Shown here in pieces: positions 21,131 through 29,148 of a DNA stretch of 34,871 bases. Positions within the stretch are counted from its first letter, which is position 1. Each line of letters opens with the position of its first letter. The notes under the pieces were generated by a model. It saw only the letters and a list, made by a program, of their open reading frames with translations, ran no database searches and was not told where the DNA came from. A program made the position numbers and the translations under genes. This DNA comes from Blautia sp. (lineage in GTDB: Bacteria; Bacillota; Clostridia; Lachnospirales; Lachnospiraceae). The stretch is taken from the NCBI GenBank assembly GCA_022764275.1, contig JALERH010000134.1, positions 1 through 34,871 on the forward strand, given 5' to 3'.

Positions 21131-23227
21131 ATGGTGAAGGTAGGAAAATGGATTGCCAGACACCGTAAACTGATTATTTTTATCAGTGTTCTGCTTTTGA
21201 TCCCATCCGCCATGGGATTTGTGGCAACGAGAGTAAACTATGATGTACTGAGTTATCTGCCGGATACCCTGGAGACTGTAAAAGGACAGGATATTATGGT
21301 GGATGAGTTTGGGATGGGTGCGTTTTCCATGGTCGTGGTAGAAAACATGGATCTGAAAGACGTTTCCGCTCTGAAAGAAGAGATTGAACAGGTAGACCAT
21401 GTGGAAAAAGTTCTCTGGTACGACAGCGTGATGGACTTAAGCGTCCCGGTAGAAATGCTGCCGGAGGATTTGCGGGAAGGCTTTTTCCAGGGAGACGCCA
21501 CGATGATGATCGCCCTGTTTGACAATACGACTTCTTCGGACGATTCTATGGAAGCGGTTACCCAGATGCGGAAGATTGTTTCCAAAGACTGCTTCATCAG
21601 CGGCATGACAGGAATCGTAACGGACATCAAGAGTCTTGCATTAAAAGAAATGCCGATTTACGTAGTGATTGCTGCGGGATTATCATTTCTGGTCCTTCTG
21701 TTTGCGATGGATTCCATTGTGGTTCCGATTCTCTTCCTGTTGAGCATCGGCATCGCCATCATTTACAACATGGGCAGCAATGTGTTTCTTGGAGAAATTT
21801 CCTATATTACCCAGGCACTGACGGCGGTCCTCCAGCTGGGCGTTACTATGGACTATTCGATTTTCCTGCTGAACAGCTATGAGGATAATAAAAAGAGGTT
21901 TCCGGGAGACGACGAGAGGGCCATGGGCCATGCGATTTCCAATACCTTTAAGTCGGTCGTGGGAAGTTCTGTGACGACCATCGCAGGTTTCATTGCTCTG
22001 TGCTTTATGACGTTTGCCCTTGGAAAAGATATGGGTATTGTCATGGCAAAAGGTGTTGTCATCGGCGTTATCTGCTGTGTTACATTGCTGCCGTCCCTGA
22101 TCCTTACCTTTGATAAGGCAATTGAAAAAACAAGACACAAAAATCTGCTCCCAAGCTTTGATAAAGCATCCCGGTTTATTACAAAACATTATATTGCATG
22201 GATCGTACTTTTCCTGGTTTTGCTGTATCCGGCTGTTTATGGAAACAATCACACAGGAATCTATTACAACATTGATAAATCCCTTCCGGCCAGCCTGCCC
22301 AGCAACACAGCAAACAAAGAACTGGAGGATGTATTTGATATGAATACGGTTCATATCGTACTTCTGAAAAACGGAATGGATGCGAAAGAAAAAACGGATA
22401 TGCTGAATCAGATTGAGGATGTGGATGGCGTACAGTGGGCATTGGGAATCAACTCGCTGGTCGGTCCCGGTGTTCCGGAATCGATGATACCCCAGAAGCT
22501 TCGCTCCATGCTGCAAAGCGATAATTATGAGCTGCAGTTTATCTGTTCCAAATACAGGGCGGCCACAGATGAGGTGAATCATCAGATTGCCCAAATTCAG
22601 GATATCGTAAAAAGCTACAGCCCGGATTCCATGGTAATCGGGGAAGCTCCTCTGACGAAGGATCTGGCAGATGTGACGGATGTGGATCTGAAAAAGGTAA
22701 ATATCATATCCATTGCGGCGATTTTTGTCATTATCATGATCGTATTTAAATCCATATCCCTGCCGGTCATTCTGGTGGCAGTTATTGAGTTTGCCATCTG
22801 CATCAACATGGCTGTTCCGTATTATCAGGGGATTACGCTTCCGTTTGTAGCGAGCATCGTGGTCGGAACCATACAGCTTGGCGCGACCGTAGACTATGCG
22901 ATTTTGATGACGAGCAGGTATCAGAAAGAGAGACACATGGGAAGGACAAAAAAGGAATCCATTTCCATTGCGCACAAGGCATGTATGAAATCCATTGTCA
23001 TCAGCGGCTGCAGTTTCTTTGCAGCAACGATCGGTGTTGTTATTTACTCACAGGTGGATATGATCAGTGCAATCTGTACGCTTCTTTCCAGAGGCGCGAT
23101 CATCAGTATGCTTGTGGTGCTTCTGGTACTTCCGGCAATGTTTATGGTATTTGACCCGGTCATCTGCCATACATCCATAGGCTTTCTTCCGCCGAAGGAG
23201 AAAAGAAATAAAAAGGCGCAGCAGTAA
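21131..23227 (+). CDS. MMPL/RND-superfamily transporter
   Basis: A 698-residue membrane protein built as two repeats, each an initial helix, an outward domain of about 130-150 residues, and a bundle of five or so helices. The helix-four motifs are LGVTMDYSIFLLNSYEDNK in the first half and LGATVDYAILMTSRYQKER in the second, with the Asp-Tyr pair that carries proton coupling in MMPL and sterol-sensing RND proteins. Ribosome site AAGGAGGAAGG. The family exports lipids, glycolipids or drugs. It is first in an operon with a secreted heptad-repeat protein 33 bases downstream and under TetR control. Substrate unknown; a lipid or envelope polymer is as likely as a drug. Confidence 0.92.
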   Translation: MVKVGKWIARHRKLIIFISVLLLIPSAMGFVATRVNYDVLSYLPDTLETVKGQDIMVDEFGMGAFSMVVVENMDLKDVSALKEEIEQVDHVEKVLWYDSVMDLSVPVEMLPEDLREGFFQGDATMMIALFDNTTSSDDSMEAVTQMRKIVSKDCFISGMTGIVTDIKSLALKEMPIYVVIAAGLSFLVLLFAMDSIVVPILFLLSIGIAIIYNMGSNVFLGEISYITQALTAVLQLGVTMDYSIFLLNSYEDNKKRFPGDDERAMGHAISNTFKSVVGSSVTTIAGFIALCFMTFALGKDMGIVMAKGVVIGVICCVTLLPSLILTFDKAIEKTRHKNLLPSFDKASRFITKHYIAWIVLFLVLLYPAVYGNNHTGIYYNIDKSLPASLPSNTANKELEDVFDMNTVHIVLLKNGMDAKEKTDMLNQIEDVDGVQWALGINSLVGPGVPESMIPQKLRSMLQSDNYELQFICSKYRAATDEVNHQIAQIQDIVKSYSPDSMVIGEAPLTKDLADVTDVDLKKVNIISIAAIFVIIMIVFKSISLPVILVAVIEFAICINMAVPYYQGITLPFVASIVVGTIQLGATVDYAILMTSRYQKERHMGRTKKESISIAHKACMKSIVISGCSFFAATIGVVIYSQVDMISAICTLLSRGAIISMLVVLLVLPAMFMVFDPVICHTSIGFLPPKEKRNKKAQQ

Positions 23228-23260
23228 AACAGGTATTGTCAGAAAAGGAGTTGTTTGATC

Positions 23261-26191
23261 ATGAACAGAAATAAAAAAATCACAAAAATAACTGTGGCTG
23301 CAGGAATGGCTGCAGTGCTTGGTGTAAACCCGGTTTCTGCTGCAGAGCAGGCAGCAGAGAATCAGATTTCCAAAGAGGAAACTGTATATGTAAATGCGGA
23401 TTCAGACGGAAGTGTACAGGAAATCATAGTATCTGACTGGCTGAAAAATTCCGGCGGTGAAGGAGAGGTAGAAGATTTTTCCGACCTGGAAAATATTAAG
23501 AACGTAAAAGGTGATGAGACGTTTACACAGGATGGAAACAATATTACCTGGAATACAAAGGAAAATGACATTTATTATCAGGGAACCAGCACAAAGGAGC
23601 TTCCGGTATCGGTAAGCATTCGGTATTATCTGGATGGAAAAGAGATATCTCCGGAGGAACTTGCAGGAAAATCCGGTCATCTGAAAATGGAAGTTTCCTA
23701 TGACAATAAATCCAAAAGCGTAAAGAAAATTGACGGAGAAGACACGGACATTTATTCTCCGTTTGTGATGGCAACAGGTATGTTCCTTCCATCCGACAAA
23801 TTCAGTAATGTGACAGTGAAAAACGGAAAGGTAATCTCAGACGGAAGCCGCGATATTGTTGTGGGTATCGGGATTCCGGGACTGAAAGAGAGCCTGAAGC
23901 TTGACTCCGATATGGAAAAGGAAATTGACATTCCGGAAGGTTTTACTATGGAGGCGGATGTCAAAGACTGCGAGATTGATTCTACCTTTACAATTGGTCT
24001 GACTGATGTCCTGAAAAATCTGGATGTGGATGATATGGAGGAAATGGATGATTTAAAGGATGCTCTGAACGACCTTTCGGATGCTTCCCTGGAGCTGGTA
24101 AAAGGCAGCGGGGAGCTTTATGACGGAACAGATACTCTGAATGAAAAATATCAGGATTTTTATGACGGGATCAACAGTCTAAAATCCGGTGTTTCCAGGC
24201 TTGACAGCGGTGCGGGGGAATTAAAAGACGGTGTGGAATCCTATACAGAGGGTACAGATACTCTGGCAGCAGGCGTCCGGAAATATACAAAAGGTGTCGA
24301 TACTTTAAGCGGCAGTATGGATGAATATGCAGCAGGAATGAGCGAGCTTACGGATGGCGTGAATGCTTATGTCGCCGGTGGGAATCAGCTTGCAAAAGGG
24401 GTAACGGATTATGTAAATGGAACCACAACGCTGACAAATGGTATGAAGAAATATACAGCCGGAGCTTCGGAACTGGCCCAGGGAACAAAAGCATATGCCG
24501 GGGGCGTGAAAGAACTGGTAGGCGGAATTGGAGAACTGGTGCCGGGCATCAATGAGGCAACGCAGGGCATCAGTCAGGCGGCTCAGGTGCTTGGCAGTGT
24601 GGCAGACAATCTGAGTGCTGTAGGAAACCCAAATGAAATGGTGGAAAAGCTGGAAACTTACTTAGATGGAGCGGAGAGCCTTGCACAGGGTGCAAAAGAA
24701 TATGCAGGAGGTGTTTCTGAGGCTGCTTCCGGGACAGGAGCTATCCAGAGCGGAGTCGCTGCTCTTCAAAGTGGAGTTACCAGCATGAAAGAGGGACTTT
24801 CAGAACTGAAAAATGGGACTTCAGGAGCTTTTGCACAGGGTGGAAAGGCAGCAGCGGATGCATTGAATGGTTATGCCGGAGCGATTAAAGAGGCAGCAGC
24901 CAACATTCCGGCAACGGTCACGGCAACTGTCACGGCGACATCTGCGGATACGGTTTCAGGAGGCCTTAATACAGCGTCTGCAGCAATTGATACCCTCCAG
25001 AGCATTGATACCAGCAATCTGGATTCGGAAACAGCCGCAGCCATCAATTCTGCAATTAATACGGCAATCGGTCAGATTTCCACAGGGGTTGATGCTGCAA
25101 GAAGCGGACTGGCAGCACTTGACCAGGGGCAGACGGTTACCGTTGAGACCGGAGGAGCGGCAGTACAGGCAGCATTAAACGGAATCGCAGATCAGATGGC
25201 AGGGACTGCAGCAGAAGTACAGGGAAGTATGGAAAATGCCAGTGCACAGATCAGCGGAAAATTTGATGAAGTGATCGCAGGGGCAGGCCAGATGGAAGCT
25301 GGAGCCGGATCCGTGAAGGCAGGAGCAGACCAGCTAAAAGGCGGTCTTGATCAGCTGACGGAAAAAGGAACAGAACTGTCCGCAGGCGCCGATGCGATCA
25401 TTGCCGGCAGCAGTGAAGTAAAAGCAGGCCTTGGAGGATTAGAGGGACTTCTTTCCGGAATGAGTGATATTTCTTCTATGACGGAATCCGTCGAGAAGCT
25501 TGAAAAAGGTGCCGGGCAGCTTTCTGCCGGAAACGATAAGCTGCAAAGCGGCTACAAAGAACTGGCAGCTGCAGGTACGGAGAAGCTGATTGCCGGTGCA
25601 GACAGCCTGATCTCTTCCGGAAAAGAGATTAACGCCGGAATTACACAGCTTCAGGGAAAAAAGAACGCTAACGCAAATGCTTTACTGAGTGGTTCCAAAA
25701 CCTTACAGGCAGCGAAAAGTGACCTTGACAGCGGTATGAGAAAGATCAGCAGGGCAACCGGGCAGCTTCAGAGCGGCGCAAGCCTCCTCGCTTCCAACAG
25801 TGGTGCATTGTACAGCGGTGCCGCAGAGCTTTCTGCAAACAGTGAAAAATTAAACACCGGTGCAGCTGACCTTGTGTCCGGTGTGGGGACTTTATCTGAT
25901 GGCGTAAAGGAACTCTCCGATGGAAGCGAGCAGCTTAAGGATGGCATTCAGGACTTAAAGGATGGTGCCAAAGAGCTGAAGGAAGGACAGGAGAAATTTG
26001 ACGAGGAAGGTGTACAGAAACTGAAAGATACTCTGGAGGATGGTCTGGATGCCATTCTTGACAGACTGGAAGCAATCCAGTCAGATGATGTAACGTATAC
26101 TTCTTTCACCGGAAAAGACGTATCCATGGACAGCGAAGTGAAATTCATCATCGAGACAGCTCCGGTTAAGGTTTCGGATGAGGATAAATAG
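23261..26191 (+). CDS. Secreted Leu/Gly heptad-repeat protein paired with MMPL pump
   Basis: A protein of 976 residues from ATG 23261 (AAAAGGAG 10 bases before). Signal peptide: basic N-terminus, hydrophobic run TVAAGMAAVLGV, likely cleavage after VSA. Residues about 30-265 form a folded, mostly beta region. From about 270 to 510 and again 670 to 930 it consists of degenerate xxxLxxG heptads (for example LKSGVSRLDSGAGELKDG, LSDGVKELSDGSEQLKDG), the repeat known from YhgE/Pip proteins. An Ala/Thr-rich interruption (about 520-670) includes ATVTATVTAT. The C-terminus is a short beta-like tail. Unlike YhgE there is no C-terminal membrane domain and no sortase motif. The rod could span the wall as a pump partner; this is inference. 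Confidence 0.85.
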   Translation: MNRNKKITKITVAAGMAAVLGVNPVSAAEQAAENQISKEETVYVNADSDGSVQEIIVSDWLKNSGGEGEVEDFSDLENIKNVKGDETFTQDGNNITWNTKENDIYYQGTSTKELPVSVSIRYYLDGKEISPEELAGKSGHLKMEVSYDNKSKSVKKIDGEDTDIYSPFVMATGMFLPSDKFSNVTVKNGKVISDGSRDIVVGIGIPGLKESLKLDSDMEKEIDIPEGFTMEADVKDCEIDSTFTIGLTDVLKNLDVDDMEEMDDLKDALNDLSDASLELVKGSGELYDGTDTLNEKYQDFYDGINSLKSGVSRLDSGAGELKDGVESYTEGTDTLAAGVRKYTKGVDTLSGSMDEYAAGMSELTDGVNAYVAGGNQLAKGVTDYVNGTTTLTNGMKKYTAGASELAQGTKAYAGGVKELVGGIGELVPGINEATQGISQAAQVLGSVADNLSAVGNPNEMVEKLETYLDGAESLAQGAKEYAGGVSEAASGTGAIQSGVAALQSGVTSMKEGLSELKNGTSGAFAQGGKAAADALNGYAGAIKEAAANIPATVTATVTATSADTVSGGLNTASAAIDTLQSIDTSNLDSETAAAINSAINTAIGQISTGVDAARSGLAALDQGQTVTVETGGAAVQAALNGIADQMAGTAAEVQGSMENASAQISGKFDEVIAGAGQMEAGAGSVKAGADQLKGGLDQLTEKGTELSAGADAIIAGSSEVKAGLGGLEGLLSGMSDISSMTESVEKLEKGAGQLSAGNDKLQSGYKELAAAGTEKLIAGADSLISSGKEINAGITQLQGKKNANANALLSGSKTLQAAKSDLDSGMRKISRATGQLQSGASLLASNSGALYSGAAELSANSEKLNTGAADLVSGVGTLSDGVKELSDGSEQLKDGIQDLKDGAKELKEGQEKFDEEGVQKLKDTLEDGLDAILDRLEAIQSDDVTYTSFTGKDVSMDSEVKFIIETAPVKVSDEDK

Positions 26192-26545
26192 AAGCAATGC
26201 CCGCGATAATCATCCAGACGGCGAAGAACTCAGGAACAGTTGTTGCTGTTCAGAAACTTTTGGGCCTATAGAGAAAAATATACCTGCCTGGAGAAAAAAT
26301 CTGGGGTTTTACGGTAAAACAGAGCATTTTATGATGCCTTTTGTATCTATAGCAGACAAAATTTGTTCCCAGACCCAGAAAAATGCAAAATTCTGGGTCT
26401 GGAGTGTACTTATTTCTAACATAGAGAAAATATATAGTAAAACTTGCATACTTCCACCGGGATTTCCGGGATATTGGGCCTGAGAGAGACTTGTATGTAA
26501 TATATGCCCATACTACATGCTACCTAAAAAGCGGAACTCCGGAAG
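26192..26545. repeat. Non-coding stretch with two strong palindromes, possibly a dispersed repeat
   Basis: No convincing gene is seen in these 354 bases. GTTTTAC-G-GTAAAAC is a perfect palindrome at 26306-26320. CCAGACCCAGAA (26369-26380) and TTCTGGGTCTGG (26391-26402) form a perfect 12-bp stem with a 10-base loop. Neither is followed by a T-run on either strand, so they are not standard terminators. The block is richer in stop codons and less regular than neighbouring genes, as in an intergenic repeat element. The MMPL operon would be expected to end in it. Confidence 0.45.
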
Positions 26546-26926
26546 CTAACGGCTTCTCATCGCAGCATGCTCTTTTGACAGTTCCTCATATAATTTCAGG
26601 GAATCCCAGTGCTGTGTGACAGGAGTGAGTACGGCCTTCAAACGAACAGGGGGAAGATTGTTTTCCCTGAAAAAAGCTAAAAAATTGTCCATCTGTTTCT
26701 CAGAAAAATGATTCATGACCATCATTTCTTCCTGAAAATTCTTACCGAGATTAAAGGCACTGTTTTTTGCAAATCCCGGAATATCAAACAGGTAGCCCAG
26801 GGATTCCAGAAATTCCGGAGCCTGGACGACCCGGACGGATATCTTTTCTCTGTTCAGGTAGCGGCGTACCATCCGAAGCCGTTCCTGATCGTTAAAATTA
26901 TATAATAAAATCTGTGCATCAGCCAT
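26546..26926 (-). CDS. DUF3783-like small protein
   Basis: A 126-residue soluble protein starting at ATG 26926 after AGGAGG. The N-terminus (ILLYNFNDQERLRMVRRYL) has a start like nucleotide-processing alpha/beta folds; the C-terminal half (FSEKQMDNFLAFFRENN, LPPVRLKAVLTPVTQHW, LYEELSKEH) fits DUF3783, a family common in clostridia and of unknown function. No catalytic residues can be picked out. It stands alone between the palindromic block and a divergent membrane protein gene. A good promoter lies upstream at 26963-26991. A short imperfect hairpin with five T (minus, about 26545-26526) may end it. Confidence 0.75.
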   Translation of the reverse strand: MADAQILLYNFNDQERLRMVRRYLNREKISVRVVQAPEFLESLGYLFDIPGFAKNSAFNLGKNFQEEMMVMNHFSEKQMDNFLAFFRENNLPPVRLKAVLTPVTQHWDSLKLYEELSKEHAAMRSR

Positions 26927-26962
26927 CTGGCGTTACCTCCTGATATTAAAATCCTGTCTTTC

Positions 26963-26991
26963 ATTATAACTATCACTTTTGAGAAAGTAAA
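26963..26991 (-). promoter_or_regulatory. Promoter of the DUF3783-like gene
   Basis: On the minus strand TTTACT (26991-26986), 17-base spacer, TATAAT (26968-26963). Confidence 0.7.
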
Positions 26992-27078
26992 TCTAAAAGT
27001 TTTTATATGAGGAAACCGTTCCGCCTTTTATAATGTCTGATTGGTAAACAGAATACGGAAAGAAAAATTGTAAACATA

Positions 27079-27107
27079 TTGTTTCGATATCGGTATTCAT
27101 ATATAAT
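27079..27107 (+). promoter_or_regulatory. Promoter of the YczE/YitT-like gene
   Basis: TTGTTT at 27079-27084, 17-base spacer, TATAAT at 27102-27107. CGATATCG lies in the spacer as a small palindrome. Confidence 0.6.
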
Positions 27108-27162
27108 AGGTTTAATTTGAAAAATGACGAGGGGCTTTTACAGGCCCGAGAGGAGGAAACGT

Positions 27163-27813
27163 ATGAAGAGAAGTTTTAAAGAAATATTTTTGCGGGTGAT
27201 TATTCTAATGGCAGGATTAACCATTGCACATTTTGGGGTGACGCTGTTTTTGCTTGCCAATCTTGGCTCTGATCCCTATAATGTGTTGGTACAGGGCGTA
27301 TACCGCACTGTTTCTGGAATGACAGGCTGGGCAGTCTTAACCCATGGAAGAGTTCATATTGCTCTTTGTTTTCTGATTATCCTGGTTCTTCTTGTTGTGG
27401 ACAGAACCTACATAAAGCTGGGAACGGTTCTCTGTATGATTTTTGGAGGACCGATCATAGATGTATTTACTCTTTTGCTGAATCCACTGGTTTCCGAGGA
27501 CAGTGCACTTCCTTACAAGATTTTTATTCTCGCACTTGGCTGCGTGATTCTGGCCTATGGTATGACGATTGTGATTAAGTCAGATGCAGGAACGGGACCA
27601 AACGATCTTGTTGCAGTGGTTATCAGTGATAAAACGAAAAAAAGCTTTGGTATTGTCCGGATTGTGGTGGATGTCGTATTCGTTCTTGTGGGATTTTTAC
27701 TGGGCGGTTCTGTGGGGATTGGAACCATTATCTGTGCCGGATGCGTGGGGCCTGTCGCAAATTTCTTTCTTCCGATAAATGAAAAAGTGGTACAGAAAAT
27801 ACTTGACAAATAG
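27163..27813 (+). CDS. YczE/YyaS/YitT-family membrane protein
   Basis: A 216-residue protein from ATG 27163 (GAGGAGG 6-7 bases before; an upstream in-frame ATG at 27124 has no such site). It has five or six hydrophobic helices. Family motifs are ANLGSDPYNVLVQGV in the first half, GGPIIDVFTLLLNP in the middle, and KSDAGTGPNDLVAVVIS in the second, an internal repeat of the same G-[SA]-[DG]-P pattern. The function of this COG2364-type family is not established; some members sit near transport or regulatory genes. It has its own promoter and a terminator-like hairpin at 27865-27888. Confidence 0.85.
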   Translation: MKRSFKEIFLRVIILMAGLTIAHFGVTLFLLANLGSDPYNVLVQGVYRTVSGMTGWAVLTHGRVHIALCFLIILVLLVVDRTYIKLGTVLCMIFGGPIIDVFTLLLNPLVSEDSALPYKIFILALGCVILAYGMTIVIKSDAGTGPNDLVAVVISDKTKKSFGIVRIVVDVVFVLVGFLLGGSVGIGTIICAGCVGPVANFFLPINEKVVQKILDK

Positions 27814-27859
27814 TTGAATTGATGATATACATAATACATAGTTAATTTTTAAAAAATAA

Positions 27860-27896
27860 TGCAAGCGCTTTCATTTGCGAGAAAGCGCATCTTTTC
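27860..27896 (+). terminator. Terminator-like hairpin whose left arm is a cre/LacI-type operator
   Basis: GCGCTTTC (27865-27872) pairs with GAAAGCGC (27881-27888), then ATCTTTTC. The left arm lies within TGCAAGCGCTTTCA (27860-27873), which differs from the cre consensus at one position and matches the two operators downstream at most positions. Confidence 0.6.
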
Positions 27897-27905
27897 TACA
27901 AAATG

Positions 27906-28023
27906 TGCAAACGCTTGCATAAATCTGACTGAGTGTGTTATGTTTATGAACCTGTGGAACGATACAAAATCCAGGGTGTAAAGACACAGAATATTTTTTT
28001 ATCATGCAATGCAAACGCTTGCA
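27906..28023 (+). promoter_or_regulatory. Two identical LacI-family operators
   Basis: TGCAAACGCTTGCA occurs at 27906-27919 and again at 28010-28023, 104 bases apart, about ten helix turns, which would allow looping. The sequence fits LacI/GalR/MalR or CcpA sites (central CG, inverted arms). Confidence 0.85.
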
Positions 28024-28047
28024 TAGAAACTGGAAGGAGCGTATAAT
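28019..28047 (+). promoter_or_regulatory. Promoter of the sugar operon
   Basis: TTGCAT at 28019-28024, 17-base spacer, TATAAT at 28042-28047. The -35 overlaps the end of the second operator, so repressor binding should block the polymerase. Confidence 0.75.
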
Positions 28048-28083
28048 GGTGAATAAATAAGACACTTAGGAGGATATATACAT

Positions 28084-29094
28084 ATGGGAGTGACACTGAA
28101 TGATATTGCAAAAAAGGTTGGAGTATCGCCATCTACAGTTTCCAGAGTGATTAATGGAAGCGCCCCCATTTCAGATGAAATGAAGAAAAAAATTTATAAG
28201 GCTATGAATGAGCTGAATTATCACCCTAACAGTCTGGCAAGAAATCTGGCGACAGGAAGTTCTCTGACGATTGGACTTGTGGTAGATGCAGACAATGAGA
28301 CAGCTTTTGCGAATTCCTTTTTTAACCGAAGTGTTTATGCGATTGAGCGTGTGGCACAAAAGAATGGATACAATCTGCTGATTACCAACGATATCGGAAA
28401 GAAAAGTTCTCCGGTATGTGACCTGGTTTATGGGCAGAGAGTAGACGGGCTTATTATTCCGTCATCCGGCGTCAAAGATTCTTTACTTGAGGTACTGGAA
28501 AAAGAAAACACACCCTGGGTCATGCTGGGAGAGGCAACCGGGACGGGGGAAGATATTTGCTGGGTGGATATGGATAACTGTGAAGGAAGCAAAAAAGCGG
28601 TCCGCCATCTTCTGGAGAGGGGATACAAAAAAATCGTTTATGTTGCAGATGATATTCAGGCTACCTTTACAAAGCGAAGAATTGCAGGATATCAAAGTGC
28701 TTTGAAAGAAAATGGCATTTCGGTTACAGAGGAACAGGTTATGGTCTGCGAAAATGATTTGGAAAAGCTGGAGAAAATGATTGCCGTAAAGATTGAGAAA
28801 GAGGAAACCGATGCTTATATCTGTTCCAACAATATCCTGGCCTATCGGGTTCTTCAGGCATTGAAGGACAAAGGAAAAAGGGTTCCGGAAGAAATTGGAA
28901 TTATCACTTTCGATAATTATCCCATGGCGGAATATATGACGCCGCCGTTGACCGTTATTGACGTGGATACGTACCGCCTGGGTGAAATGGCGGCCGAGCT
29001 GCTCATTCGTAAAATTAAAGAAAAAGGACAGATCAACAGAGAAAATCTTATTCCAACGGAGCTTATTATCCGGGAATCTACAAATAGATCATAA
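28084..29094 (+). CDS. LacI-family repressor, MalR-like
   Basis: A 336-residue regulator. The DNA-binding head is VTLNDIAKKVGVSPSTVSRVINGSAPIS with the hinge helix HPNSLARNLATG at about residues 48-60. The sensor domain is a periplasmic-binding-like fold (LTIGLVVDADN, VDGLIIPSSG, RIAGYQSAL, IGIITFDNYP). AGGAGG is 9 bases before the ATG. It controls its own promoter through the operators at 27906-28023 and probably the GH13-ABC genes that follow in the same direction. The effector is likely a maltose or maltodextrin-type sugar, inferred from the enzyme next to it. Only a weak hairpin (GCCTGCAGGC then GTTTTTG) lies between it and the next gene. Confidence 0.92.
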   Translation: MGVTLNDIAKKVGVSPSTVSRVINGSAPISDEMKKKIYKAMNELNYHPNSLARNLATGSSLTIGLVVDADNETAFANSFFNRSVYAIERVAQKNGYNLLITNDIGKKSSPVCDLVYGQRVDGLIIPSSGVKDSLLEVLEKENTPWVMLGEATGTGEDICWVDMDNCEGSKKAVRHLLERGYKKIVYVADDIQATFTKRRIAGYQSALKENGISVTEEQVMVCENDLEKLEKMIAVKIEKEETDAYICSNNILAYRVLQALKDKGKRVPEEIGIITFDNYPMAEYMTPPLTVIDVDTYRLGEMAAELLIRKIKEKGQINRENLIPTELIIRESTNRS

Positions 29095-29148
29095 ATGCCT
29101 GCAGGCGTTTTTGAAACGTCTGACAGGGTTAGTCGAAAGGAGTTTTAT

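Noticed and set aside
21683-22975. 430-residue open frame antisense to the MMPL gene
   Set aside because: Composition is a mirror of the transporter codons (many His, Asn, Arg), with no start signal or known motif.
23261-26191. CRISPR-like or tandem DNA repeats in the heptad gene
   Set aside because: The repeat exists at protein level (seven-residue period) but the DNA copies are diverged, with no constant spacers.
26178-26483. 101-residue frame overlapping the end of the heptad-repeat gene
   Set aside because: No ribosome site, no recognisable motif, and it runs through the palindromes; more likely chance in an intergenic repeat.
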